Assembly: GCA_019454045.1 (NCBI GenBank)
Contig: SKCR01036773.1
Location: forward strand, 90,743 to 154,742
Source: Zanthoxylum bungeanum
Lineage: Eukaryota > Streptophyta > Magnoliopsida > Sapindales > Rutaceae
Reading direction: 5' to 3'
Length of the DNA stretch: 64,000 nt
Of the stretch, positions 23,483 to 33,511 are shown in pieces. The notes beneath the pieces are model-generated. The model was not told the origin of the DNA. It made no database searches and saw only the letters and a list, made by a program, of their open reading frames with translations. The position numbers were made by a program, and so were the translations under genes. Each line of letters opens with the position of its first letter. Within the stretch, counting starts at the first letter, position 1.

Positions 23483-24400
23483 TCAATCCGCATAGGTGGG
23501 GTCAGCAAGAGGTGTGTCCTCTGCTGCGGGAATCGGATTGTCTAGGAACGGTTTCAGCCTCTGCCCATTTACTTTAAATACTCTGCCGTCTTTGGGATCT
23601 TCTACTTCTACAGCTCCATGAGGGAAAACTTGTTTTACAATAAATGGTCCGGTCCATATGGATCGCAGCTTGCCTGGATGAAGATGGAGTCTTGAATCAT
23701 AAAGATGAACCTTCTGGTTAGGCTCAAAAGTTTTCCTCATTATCTGTTGTCATGGGCAGCTTTCATCTTGGCTTTGTAGAGGCGGGAATTTCATAAGCAT
23801 CATTCCGGAGTTCTTCGAGTTCTGTTATCTGGAGTTTCCGCTGTGTACCTGCAACACTCAGATCAAAGTTAAGATTTTTAATAGCCCACAGGCTTTATGT
23901 TCTAACTCAACGGGTAAATGACAAGCTTTTCTAATACAAGCCTATAGGGAGACATTCCAGAAGGGACTTGTAAGCAGTACGATATGCCCAAAGCGCATCC
24001 GAAGTCGTGAAGACCAATCCTTGCGGTCGGGGTTTACCGTTTTCTCTAATATCTGTTTGATCTCTCTATTAGCTAATTCAGCTTGCCCATTTGTCTGTGG
24101 GTGATAGGCAGTAGAGATCTTGTGCACCACACCATATTTGCGCATCAAGGCTTCAAAAGATCGATTGCAAAAGTGTGTTCCTTGATCGCTGATGATGACT
24201 CGAGGGGTACCGAAACGGGATAATACATGTTCCTTTAATAATTTGACTACAGTGGCATTGTCATTGGTTCGGCAAGCTATTGCCTCAACCCATTTAGACA
24301 CATAATCGACTGCGAGCAATGTAGAGATAACCAAATGATGGTGGAAAGGGTCCCATAAAATCAATGCCCCAACAATCAAATACTTCAATGACAAGACTAG
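23483..24400 (-). pseudogene. Athila-like pol: integrase core and C-terminal domain, frameshifted
   Basis: The core frame (23942-24394) shows the DDE residues in context: [10 protein letters not shown] (first Asp), ISDQGTHF (second Asp) and [10 protein letters not shown] (Glu). The segment 23483-23740 carries the C-terminal GPY/F-type domain, GKLRSIWTGPFIV, and ends near PTYAD before the non-coding region. Core and C-terminus lie in separate frames, with loss of the junction near 23740-23940. In an active element these act in the nucleus to insert the cDNA. Here the reading frame is broken. Confidence 0.85.
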
Positions 24401-24866
24401 GGTTAAGAGGCATCATATGACGACGGAACAAGGCTCATAATTTCTGACATCTTTCACAGGAGCGGAGAACTGTTTGTTTCCTTAAATAGAGTGGCCAATA
24501 GAAACCCACTGCAGAATTTTGCAGCAGTTTTCTTTACAGAAAAAACCTCCGCAAGCGTTGGCATGACAAAAGGTCAATACACTGAATTCATCCTCAGGAA
24601 TGTAACGTCTCAATATTTGGTCGGGGCAGTATTTGAATAAGTACGGGTCATCCCAATAAAAATTCATACCTCGACCAAGAATTTACGTTTATCTTGTGTA
24701 GTCCAAGTGGACGGGCACTCACCAGAAACTAAAAAGTTGACAATGTGTGCATACCATGGTGCTCGTGTGACTGCAAAAGAGTTCGTCAGGGAAGTCATCA
24801 CGAATTGGTGGGCCATCGGTAGAGTCGTTAAACTCCAAGCGAGACAAGTGATCTGCTACCACATTT
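24401..24866 (-). pseudogene. Athila-like pol: zinc-binding H2C2 region of integrase and RNase H linker
   Basis: The frame at 24482-24667 reads DDPYLFKYCPDQILRRYIP, SVLTFCHANACGGFF and KILQW, the conserved stretch between RNase H and the integrase core with the His/Cys zinc ligands. It is out of frame with its neighbours, so the polyprotein is interrupted on both sides. Confidence 0.78.
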
Positions 24867-25394
24867 TCAACACCCTTTTATCTTTGATGTTAGGTCGAAT
24901 TCCTGTAACAACAGGATCCACCTAATCAATCTAGCCTTAGCATCTTTCTTCGAAAGGAGGTACTTGAGGGCTGCATGGTCGGTGAAAATGGTGATAGGAG
25001 AGCCGATTAGGTATGCACGAAATTTGTCTAAGGCAAAGACTACTGCCAGCAGTTCTTTTTCAGTTGTGGAATAGTTCATTTGAGCACTGTTTAGAGTTCT
25101 GCTGGCATAATACACGACAAAAGGTTTCCCTTCTCGTCTTTGTCCTAAGACTACTGCCCCAACTGCATAGTCACTAGCATCACACATAATTTCGAATGGT
25201 AAATTCCAATCGGGTGGTTGCATGATTGGGGCAGAGGTGAGTTTAGTTATAAGTATCCTAAAGGCATCTTCACACTCCTGTGTCCATTCAAATGAAGAAT
25301 CTTTAGCGAGAAGGTTACACAGGGTTCTAGAGACAGAAGAGAAGTTCTGTATGAATCTCCTATAGAAACCAGCATGCCCAAGAAATGATCGCAC
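24867..25394 (-). pseudogene. Athila-like pol: RNase H domain
   Basis: A 175-residue frame with [12 protein letters not shown] at the RT-RNase H connection, [18 protein letters not shown] RNase H strand with its catalytic Asp, [20 protein letters not shown] with the catalytic Glu, and [11 protein letters not shown] with a further catalytic Asp. The RT frame continues past its start in another phase, showing a frameshift near 25390. Function in an intact element is removal of the RNA strand during reverse transcription. Confidence 0.88.
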
Positions 25395-26060
25395 ATCTTT
25401 AACAGTTTGGGTGTTGGCAGCTTAGATATCAAATCGATCTTTGATTTTTCAACTTCAATGCCTTTGGATGAGACAATATGACCCAGGACGATTCCTGAAG
25501 AGACCATAAAGTGACATTTTTCCCAGTTCAGAACGAGGCCTTTCTCCTGACATCGACTTAATACTGCTTTCAGGTTTAGCAAGCATATATCAAAGGAGTC
25601 CCCAAATACTGTTAAATCATCCATAAATACCTTCATACACTTCTCAATCATATCGCTAAAAATGCTCAACATGCATCTTTGAAAAGTGGCGGGGGCATTG
25701 CATAAACCAAATGGCATGCGGCGAAAAGCATAGGTTCCGAACGGGCAGGTAAATGTGGTTTTCTCCTGATCTTCCAAGGAGATCTCAATTTGGTAGTATC
25801 CTGAATATCCGTCTAGGAAACAGTAAAATGGGTGACCAGCTACCCGCTCAAGAATTTGATCGATAAGGGAAGTGGGAAGTGGTCTTTTCGGGGATGCAGC
25901 ATTTAACTTTCGGTAATCGATGCACATACGCCAACCTGTGACTACCTTGGTAGGAACCAGTTCTCCTGCCTCATTTCTTCACTACAGTGACTCCCGACTT
26001 TTTGGGGACAACCTGCGTAGGACTAACCCATTTACTATCAGCAATTGGGTATATAATACC
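25247..26060 (-). pseudogene. Athila-like pol: reverse transcriptase
   Basis: The frame at 25247-25927 has CIDYRKLNAAS, FLDGYSGYYQI, TCPFGTYAFRRMPFGLCNAPATFQ (key residues PFGLCNAP) and the catalytic box as VFMDDLTVFG, the F.DD variant usual in Athila. Upstream, 25975-26060 encodes DSKWVSPTQVVPKKSGVTVV in a different frame. A stop or frameshift near 25975 separates them. The domain is complete in content but not translatable as one piece. Confidence 0.88.
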
Positions 26061-26780
26061 CGCGTCTAGTAACTTTATCACTTCATTTCTCACACCACTT
26101 CTTTCATAGTGGGGTTAAGCCTACGTTGAGGGTCTCTACGAGGAATAGCTCCATCTTCTAGGTGAATTTTATGGGAACAAATCAAGGGGCTAATACCTTT
26201 GATGTCTCCTATGGTCTAGCCAAGTGCGGATTTATGCTCACTCAACATCTCAAGTAATCTCTTCCTCTGCGATGCACTAAGCTCTGAGGAAATAATAACA
26301 GGAATGTTCTCCTGATCCAAGGAACGCATGTTGCAGTCCTTCTGGTAAGGGCTTCAATTCAATTTTCGGTGTTTCGAACCGAAGAAGGTTTTGGTCTGTT
26401 CCTTTCCTCTGGCAAAGCCTCAAACTGCGGCTGCCAAACAGAGTCCTGTAGCAAGGTCCGGAGGATTGGTTAATTCAAGAGTGTCTAAAAGGGTCGAATC
26501 CGGAAGGAGATGATCGGGAGGGTCAGACTCATGTAGAGTGGATTGCCAATTCTGGCACAATTGTATCTATGAGGAATGTCTGATGACATTCATCGTCATC
26601 TTGGGCTGTTTCCCGATGTGAAAAATGTTCACTTCTAGTGTCATGTTTCCGAATGACAATTTTATGAGACCATTCTACAATTGATAAGGGCATTTGTTTG
26701 TAGCCAGGAAAGGTCTACCCAGGATAAGAGGAATTTTAGATTCAGTTTTTAACTACGGACTGGGTGTCTAAAATCAGAAG
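26061..26780 (-). pseudogene. Athila-like pol: decayed linker between protease and RT
   Basis: No long frame survives. Position and faint matches fit the spacer between protease and RT in a gypsy polyprotein. Several stops in all minus-strand frames. Confidence 0.5.
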
Positions 26781-27060
26781 TCAACGGGATAAGAATTTGT
26801 CAATCTGGAGTAAGACATCCTCTACTACCCCTCGTGGGGTTCTGACAAACGATCTGATAACTGTAAGACTACTGACGTAGGCTTGATTTCTCCAAGACCT
26901 AACTGCGTATATATGGAATACGGCATGAGATTCACACTCGCGCGCCAAGTCTAGTAATGTCTGACCAAACTCGCATGTACCAATATGACAAGTGATGGTG
27001 GGACACCCCCGGGTCTTTATATTTTGGTAGGGTCTTTTGTTCAATCACTCTGCACTAGCT
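26781..27060 (-). pseudogene. Athila-like aspartic protease, active site disrupted
   Basis: The 87-residue frame has CPTITCHIGTCEFGQTLLDL followed by ARECESH where the family has DLGAS and the following residues, then VRTPRGVVEDVLLQIDKF. The D-L-G-A-S catalytic motif is replaced through a small frame shift that is later restored. The retroviral-type protease that would cut Gag-Pol is therefore not functional. The solo LTR at 27100 cuts the reading frame just upstream. Confidence 0.8.
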
Positions 27061-27099
27061 TGTTCTGTTAGGAACGCAGTTTTCTTCACATGGTGCTTC

Positions 27100-29558
27100 T
27101 GTTGGGGTTTTTGGGGGAATATCGGTAACGCAGCGGAAGCGGTGGAAAATCAAATTTTCCGATTTCAAAACTTTTCTCGGATTAATTAAATAAACATATT
27201 TTTTTTAATTTATCCAATATCAAATCATGAAATTAAAATTCAATAAATCATATTTAAATGAATTTACCGAATTGCCCTTACACTTGGTATTTTGTCCATT
27301 TTAGTCCGAAATTGATCTAATCAATTTTGAATGATTCTAAATCATTTCTAAGATGAACTTAGCATGTTCAAAACATCAAAACACCAAAAGCACCAAAAAT
27401 CCCATTTTCTTAATTCTTGGTCGAATGCATCACAAGGTGGGCATTTTGTCCATTGGTCATTTCATGTCTCAAAACACATCAAGATGTAATCCAATCAACA
27501 TGAAACTTTATATGCATCATATACACATCCAAATACACAACATATATGAAAAGCCCAAATTTGGAATTGGTCATGAACCCTAATTTTTCAATTTCATCAA
27601 ATTGGACAAATTAGACCAAATTGGTTAAATCCAACACTTCAATCATCTTTCTCTCCATCCAATCAAGTCTCACACAATGAAAAAACTCAAAGATCAAATC
27701 TAGGTCATCTAAGAGTGGGTCAACAACTCTAGATTAGCAACAAGGTTCCAAAACCACAAAAGAACCTTATTACTACAATAGCCATAAGCTTCCTTCATCA
27801 CACATGCTCTACACTTTCTCCAAAAGTTCCATCATCAAAAAAACAAAGAATAAAGAAAGAAATAACCTAAGAACATCATATGTTAAAGCCTAGATCCTAA
27901 GGAACATTTTCCTTTCTAATAGCAAGTTGGAAAAACTTACTAAAATCCAAGCTTTCTTTGATTTCTTCTTTCTTTCTCACAAGCTTCCTTTGTTTCCATT
28001 AATGGAGTTTTTCTTTAAAGTGTATTAGGTTTATAAATGAAAGTGAAATGAAAACAATAAATACTTGTAACACAATAGCTTGGCCGAAATTCCAAAGACA
28101 AATACAAGTTTTATTAATTTCAATTTCATTTCAATATTATTAAATCAACTTGCATAAATATCTAAAAACAACTTTATTAGATATTTTATTAAAGTCAACA
28201 AAGGCAACTAATATCATTTACAACAAATATCCTAATGTAAGATATTTATATTTTAATTAATTTAATCATTTAACAATAAATAATTAATTAATTAATCAAA
28301 TACAATATATTAAATATATATATAATATTTACATTAAATATTAAAAATATATTTTATTTAGGATATTAGTCAAATATCTCAATTTGACATTTAATTAATG
28401 TGTATTTAAAATAATCAAGTATTAAATGTAAATACACAATAATCTAGTAAATGACTATTGGGTCCCTACACATGTATTTTGCGTTTAACATTTAAACGAC
28501 TTTATAATAATCAATATTATTTATATGTGTTGCTCTAGTGCTCAACGAGTATATTTCATTATTGAGACTCTCTAGATTCAGGCATATCCGTCACGAAATC
28601 CAATTTCATGTCCATAATTTATCCACCCATAAATTATGACGATCACGGATAATCTGGCTGAATCATACAGGTCGAGGTCATTGCATACGTATAATCTCTC
28701 CGTCACAGGTATCCGGATAATCCCAGAGATATAGATGTAAACGTCAAATCTCTATAGGTATTATCCTGTCGACGTATTCATTAGTAATCTCTAAATAACA
28801 TTCGGAACTTACTTCCGAAGTATACTGTGGCCACAGATTTAACAGACTGCTAATTATATATGGACTACCTATGCTCTGTACACAGAACTGACGGATCCTA
28901 TCTTGACACACACAGGATATCCTGAGGATCAGTCCACACCCAACGAACAGGCGGAGGTCTAATCTAAATAGATCGGTGACGTGACTGCCATCTAAGTGTG
29001 GAGGATATCTCATACATCCACAGTGGTGTCTCAAGTCGAAGGACCACTATGCTACTCAACCAGAGAAGATTCTTATTGACGTTGGCGTACCATCCATTAA
29101 GAATCTTCGGTGAGCCGTTCAATGTTTATCTATTATAAACACCTACATGTCTATACGAGTCTCCGCAGACTCATGGTTCATTAGGATAAACCATCGGACC
29201 GAGTCCCGATACACGACATGTACTGGTCTCAACAGATTTGACTAACCGACCCGTGTTAGTGAATCTTGACCAGGAACTTTATTTGATAATATACATTTAG
29301 CAGTTAACACTTCCCAATGTCAATTACAAACTAACTTTGTAACTGTGTACTGTATTATATATTATCGGGCCTTTGTCTAATATATACATATCACTAAACC
29401 ACATTTAGTTTCAATCCAATGGTAATCAGATCGAATATGTATATAAGAACAAGAGGTGCAACCATAAATAAGTAATATTATGGAATAAGGGGATGTTCGT
29501 ATTCATGAATCAGACATAAATACGGTCCGGATTGGCGCTCTGAGCACCAACCCCAACA
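27100..29558 (-). mobile_element. Solo copia-type LTR nested in Athila-like element
   Basis: Starts TGTTGGGGTTTT, ends ACCCCAACA, with 5-bp duplication GCTTC on both sides (27095-27099 and 29559-29563). Removing it rejoins the Athila gag-protease linker. The reverse complement is homologous to the solo LTR at 17621-19852 and to 45752 onward, so it is oriented minus. No coding sequence; short frames inside are spurious. Confidence 0.92.
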
Positions 29559-29563
29559 GCTTC

Positions 29564-29781
29564 CTTTTCATGGTACATAGATCTTTTAAAACCTTAGCGT
29601 ATGTGGGAACCTGTTTGATTACATGTAACAAGGGCAGGTTTATCTTTACTTGCCTAAGGTGTTCTAAGATCTCACTGTTCGGGTCAGCAGCTTTGGTGGC
29701 TGGCCTAAGGGCTTGAGGAAATGGTACTCTGACTGGGAGTTGTGGTTCTGGGTCTTCCTGAGGAGTTTCTACACTATTATC
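29564..29781 (-). pseudogene. Gag-pol linker of Athila-like element after a premature stop
   Basis: Minus-strand translation continues ETPQEDPEPQLPVRVPFPQA and then LRPATKAADPNSEILEHLRQ, with KINLPLL and KVLKDLCTMK further on, the linker usual between Athila gag and protease. It is separated from gag by in-frame stops near 29775-29790 and ends at the nested solo LTR. Confidence 0.75.
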
Positions 29782-31326
29782 CTAGGTCGGATCTGTTGTG
29801 TTTGGGGTGTCTTTTACTCCTACCTTCTTACCACACGTAATAGTTATGGCATTAACGCCTTTTACATTCGCACCTCCCTGATCAGCCTGTGCCATGTGTT
29901 GCCCTTGAGGATTAGGTTGAGCTTGGGAATGGAATTTCCCTTGTTCATTCACACTCAAGACGTTGGTTAACTTGGAGATTTGGCTTTTAATCTCCTTGTT
30001 GTCCTCAGCTAGCTGAGCTATTAAGGATTCAAACTTCTGATTGGTCGATTCAAACTTCTGATTGGTCTTACTTTGAGTTTCCACAAAGGCTTGCATGGTG
30101 TCCTCTAAGGAGTTCCTATGGATGGCAGGTGTGTGATACTGAGGTGGGGAACTGTAACTCCTAGGCTGTGGTGTCTGACTCGACTGATGAGAGTCTTGTT
30201 TCCAACTGAAGTTGGGATGGTTCCTCCAACCAGGGTTATAAGTGTCTGAGTACGGTGTGTAGGGTTTCCTATACGTTCCTAATGCATTGCATTGACTCTC
30301 ATATGGGTCTCTAGTTGTAGGGCACTCTTGTGTCAAATGATCGGTCCTGTTACAAACAGCACAAACTTCCTGAGGCTCTAAGTTGGCTACTGTATGCATA
30401 GATTTATTGTCCTTGGCTAGTAAGGTTCTCATTTGTCTGGCTAATAGTTCAACTTTCGCCTTAAGGCTGTCCTCCTCTCTCAAGTGGTGTACGCTTCTAA
30501 TGGGAGGAGTGAGGTGTGTCCTATCAGTGCTACCCATGGAATTAGGTCCAGTCCAGGTATGAGACTTCTTAGCTAGGTCATCTAGGTACTCGAGGGCCTC
30601 ATCAGGGTCATTTTGGATAAACTTGTCGTTACACATCGTCTCAATGAATTGGCGCTCCCTAGATGTCAATCCATCATAGAAGTAACTAACTAAACGCCAA
30701 CTCTCAAAACCATGGTGGGGGCAACTAGCTAACAATTCCTTGTACCTCTCCCATGTTTGGTAAATGGTCTCACTATCTTTCTGGGAAAAGGTGGAGATTT
30801 GTTTTTTAAGGGCATCCGTCTTGTGGTGTGGGAAATATTTATCAAATAATGCCCGGATCATCTTGCCCCACGATCCTATAGACCTAGGTCTTAAAGAGTA
30901 CAACCAACTCTTAGCTTTGTCCTTAAGGGAAAAAGGGAAAAACTTAAGTCTGATTGTGTCTGTGGTTCCAAACCGGTCATGGAAAGTCGCTATTACCTCT
31001 TCAAACTCTCTAATATGCACATAGGGATTTTCGTTCTCCAAACCATGGAAGGTTGGGAGATACTGTATCATCCCAAGTTTAAAATCTATGGGTGGTGCAT
31101 TTGGAGGAAACATGATACACGAAGGTGTAGTCGTGCGAGTTGGGTGGAGGTACTCTTCAAGAGTCCTCCTAGGTGGTCTCTCGTAATCACTCATTGTGTG
31201 TGCACTAGATGTGGAGGGTGTGGCAAAGAGATTGTCAAACAAACTCTTTGAATCAGAATTCTCTTCTTCAGTTCTAACGAACCTACCAAATCTATTCCTA
31301 CGTCTAGGCATGCAATTAAAGTTCAA
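29782..31326 (-). CDS. gag: Gag polyprotein of Athila-like Ty3/gypsy element
   Basis: An uninterrupted frame of 514 residues. It would form the virus-like particle that packages element RNA in the cytoplasm. The N-terminus is basic (MPRRRNRFGRF). A Retrotrans_gag domain spans about residues 100-250, with FPFSLKDKAKSWLYSLRP, LFDKYFPHHKT and YFYDGLTSRERQFIE as landmarks. A zinc knuckle at about residues 330-345 (CAVCNRTDHLTQEC, spacing C-x2-C-x4-H-x4-C) binds RNA. A glutamine-rich, probably coiled segment with a duplicated NQKFES follows. The start given is the first in-frame ATG; the Met at MPRRRNRF is a likely alternative. In intact relatives the frame runs on into pol, but here a stop follows DTPNTTDPT. 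Confidence 0.9.
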   Translation of the reverse strand: MNFNCMPRRRNRFGRFVRTEEENSDSKSLFDNLFATPSTSSAHTMSDYERPPRRTLEEYLHPTRTTTPSCIMFPPNAPPIDFKLGMIQYLPTFHGLENENPYVHIREFEEVIATFHDRFGTTDTIRLKFFPFSLKDKAKSWLYSLRPRSIGSWGKMIRALFDKYFPHHKTDALKKQISTFSQKDSETIYQTWERYKELLASCPHHGFESWRLVSYFYDGLTSRERQFIETMCNDKFIQNDPDEALEYLDDLAKKSHTWTGPNSMGSTDRTHLTPPIRSVHHLREEDSLKAKVELLARQMRTLLAKDNKSMHTVANLEPQEVCAVCNRTDHLTQECPTTRDPYESQCNALGTYRKPYTPYSDTYNPGWRNHPNFSWKQDSHQSSQTPQPRSYSSPPQYHTPAIHRNSLEDTMQAFVETQSKTNQKFESTNQKFESLIAQLAEDNKEIKSQISKLTNVLSVNEQGKFHSQAQPNPQGQHMAQADQGGANVKGVNAITITCGKKVGVKDTPNTTDPT

Positions 31327-31557
31327 ATAATACTAGGAAGAAAAATGAATAAATAAAAATAATAAACTAAAATTTAAAATCTAAGTAAAACTAAAACAGA
31401 AATAGAACAACTAAAATAAATACTAAGATAGAAAGAACTAATTAAGAATAAAAACTAAATTACTAAAAGAAAATAAACGAAAATAAAGAAATAAAAGGAA
31501 CGAAGTTACCGCTTCGTTATTGACAAAGCAAACCTGGTCCTTTTGCTTGTAAACCGT
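31327..31557 (-). other. Athila-like 5' leader
   Basis: A-rich (plus strand) non-coding stretch between the primer site and gag start. No hairpin or ORF stands out. Confidence 0.6.
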
Positions 31558-31576
31558 CTCCCCGGCAACGGCGCCA
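31558..31576 (-). other. Primer-binding site complementary to tRNA-Asp
   Basis: The minus strand reads TGGCGCCGTTGCCGGGGAG, the complement of the 3' end of plant tRNA-Asp(GTC). It lies five bases from the 5' LTR. This primer is characteristic of Athila and fixes the orientation. Confidence 0.92.
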
Positions 31577-31581
31577 AATTT

Positions 31582-32947
31582 TGATTACGCCCAAATATGA
31601 CTCGCGGTTATCGCAGTACAGTTGGGGTGTCGATTCCACGGAGAGAAGGTTACAGGAACTGATTTACTTAAACAAAAACGTTTAGCAATAACTATTTAAA
31701 TGAAAGATTAAATACGATGTAAATTAACAATTACGAAAGCTTTAAAGATTTTATCAATGGAGAGAAATAGCAAAGCATCAGGGTTCCCTCTTGTACCTAT
31801 TACCTATATTCCGTTATCGATTCATGTTATTACACAATTGAGGATTTCACGTCCCAAATCAACAATTGGAAGATATTCAATTCTACACCAGTTTAAGTTA
31901 TAAGGTAATTGTTATTCAATCTTCTCTACGTTTACAACTCACAAGGTTATCGTTACAACCTATCCAACGACGACAATATACCCTCGGGCAATACTGCAGC
32001 AGAGGATCAACTCACAAAACAACCTTAATCTATCAAACCAATTTTACCAACAACACATAGAAAAAGCGTGACTGAATCTATATGTAAACTAATAAAATAG
32101 AGTTCTCAAATAATCAATAGAATAAAGAGATGAAGAGAATAACAATAATATTAATCAATTAAATCCCTTCATGAATCAAATAACAAGAATACAAGAGTTT
32201 GGGTACAAGAGTTCGCCCTTAGCTTTGCTTGGGAGATTAGTTCCGCATGCTAGATGAAGAAATAGCAGAGATAGGATGGGGAATCATCGGATAAATCATT
32301 GTTTCTGATCCCGGGAATTTGCACAGCTCTGATTTCTTGTTTGTATTGTGTAACTAGCCTCTCCCTTTGTTTCTGGACGAACAGTTGTATTTATAGTAGT
32401 GTCAGTGTATCATTAGGATTTCAGAAAACCCTAAAAGTCGAGACCTGGAACGCGTAGGAATTCTGCCCGCATCGCCGTGGATCTTTAAGTGGGCGCTGCG
32501 GCGCCAAACTCTCGGGAGTTTTGGCCCGGGCTGTTGAGGTGGCGCCATGGCGCCTCATTTTCTGTATGTTGGTGGCGCCATGGCGCCACATTTTGCTTTG
32601 TTTCATTACTTGGCGCCATGGCGCCATGTATCTTCCTTTCTCATGGCGCCAAGAGTTGGTGATGAATGGCGCCATGGCGCCATTCTCACTGGATTATGTA
32701 TGTGGTTTTGGCGCCACGGCGCCAACCATCCTGGTCGTCCTGTGTCTTCCCAGAGGCCCCCAAAATACTTGTAAAATTCCCGGATCCATGTATTAATATT
32801 CCTACAAATAAAAATCACTAAATTAGTGTAAATAATAAACATTTTTAAATTATTATAACAATAGAAATTATGTATTAAAACATAAAATATATACCTAAAT
32901 GTTTAACAATAAGCTTAGATAAATGATGTTCTAATGTACATTTTCAT
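31582..32947 (-). repeat. 5' LTR of Athila-like element
   Basis: 1,366 bp, same ends as the left LTR. The U3-side GC-rich patch at about 32485-32730 carries seven or so GGCGCC-based palindromes, several as GGCGCCATGGCGCC. Element transcription would start within this LTR and run leftward. Confidence 0.93.
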
Positions 32948-32952
32948 GCACT

Positions 32953-33511
32953 TATCAGGTGTGTAAAAGGATTTCAGTTCGGAAAAATCGGTTCCTAATT
33001 TTTTAAAAATGAAATCTACCTAAGTAAATAAGGTACCCTTTTCTATTTTCCATTTTTCAATATATTTTTTATTTCATTTTAAAAAAAAATAATAATTGAT
33101 ATTCCATTATTTAATATACGTTTAATTTGAGATTTGAGTGAGGTGAATGTAGATTATTTAAGTATAAATTTAAACTTTCCTTAAAATTTTTTTTTTTTTT
33201 TTTTTAAAAAAAATTTATAATATAAAATATCCAATTAATATTTTATAATTAGCCATCTCATTTCTGACGAATCAGGCCGGCACGGTCACAAAGTCAATCT
33301 TCCATAAGCGTGTTAGGCTGACGTGTGTGAAGCTGAACAAACGGATCAATTAAAAAATTGATACTTAAGGCTCATGGCCGTTAAAACGATCCGTTCTGGA
33401 CATACCATCTCTTCTTCTCTTTCATCAACGAGTGAGTCTGTGTAATGTGATCCCTCTCTCCAACACTTAAACATACAAAATATCTGCTTACAGTCAAACT
33501 GATTCCTTAAA
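32953..33511 (+). promoter_or_regulatory. Upstream region and 5' UTR of NDB1
   Basis: 559 bp between the Athila insertion and the NDB1 start. It includes a poly-T/poly-A inverted stretch (about 33187-33220) and AT-rich words, but no TATA box I would defend. The gypsy LTR therefore sits about 0.56 kb from the start codon and is transcribed away from the gene. Confidence 0.4.

Larger units (their letters stand above)
20721..32947 (-). mobile_element. Complete Athila-like Ty3/gypsy retrotransposon, minus strand
   Basis: Both LTRs run TGATTACGCC to CACTTATCA and the element is bounded by the 5-bp duplication GGTGT (20716-20720, 32948-32952), proving one insertion event. The primer site beside the right LTR is complementary to the 3' end of plant tRNA-Asp, typical of Athila. 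In coding order (right to left) it holds gag with a CCHC knuckle, protease, RT, RNase H and integrase, then a 1.4-kb non-coding 3' region and a polypurine tract. The gag ORF is intact, pol is broken by frameshifts and stops, and a 2.46-kb solo LTR is nested between gag and protease. LTRs are nearly identical by eye, suggesting a fairly recent insertion. Confidence 0.95.

Noticed and set aside
29713..31251. Plus-strand frames of 85-90 residues
   Set aside because: They are antisense shadows of the gag frame.
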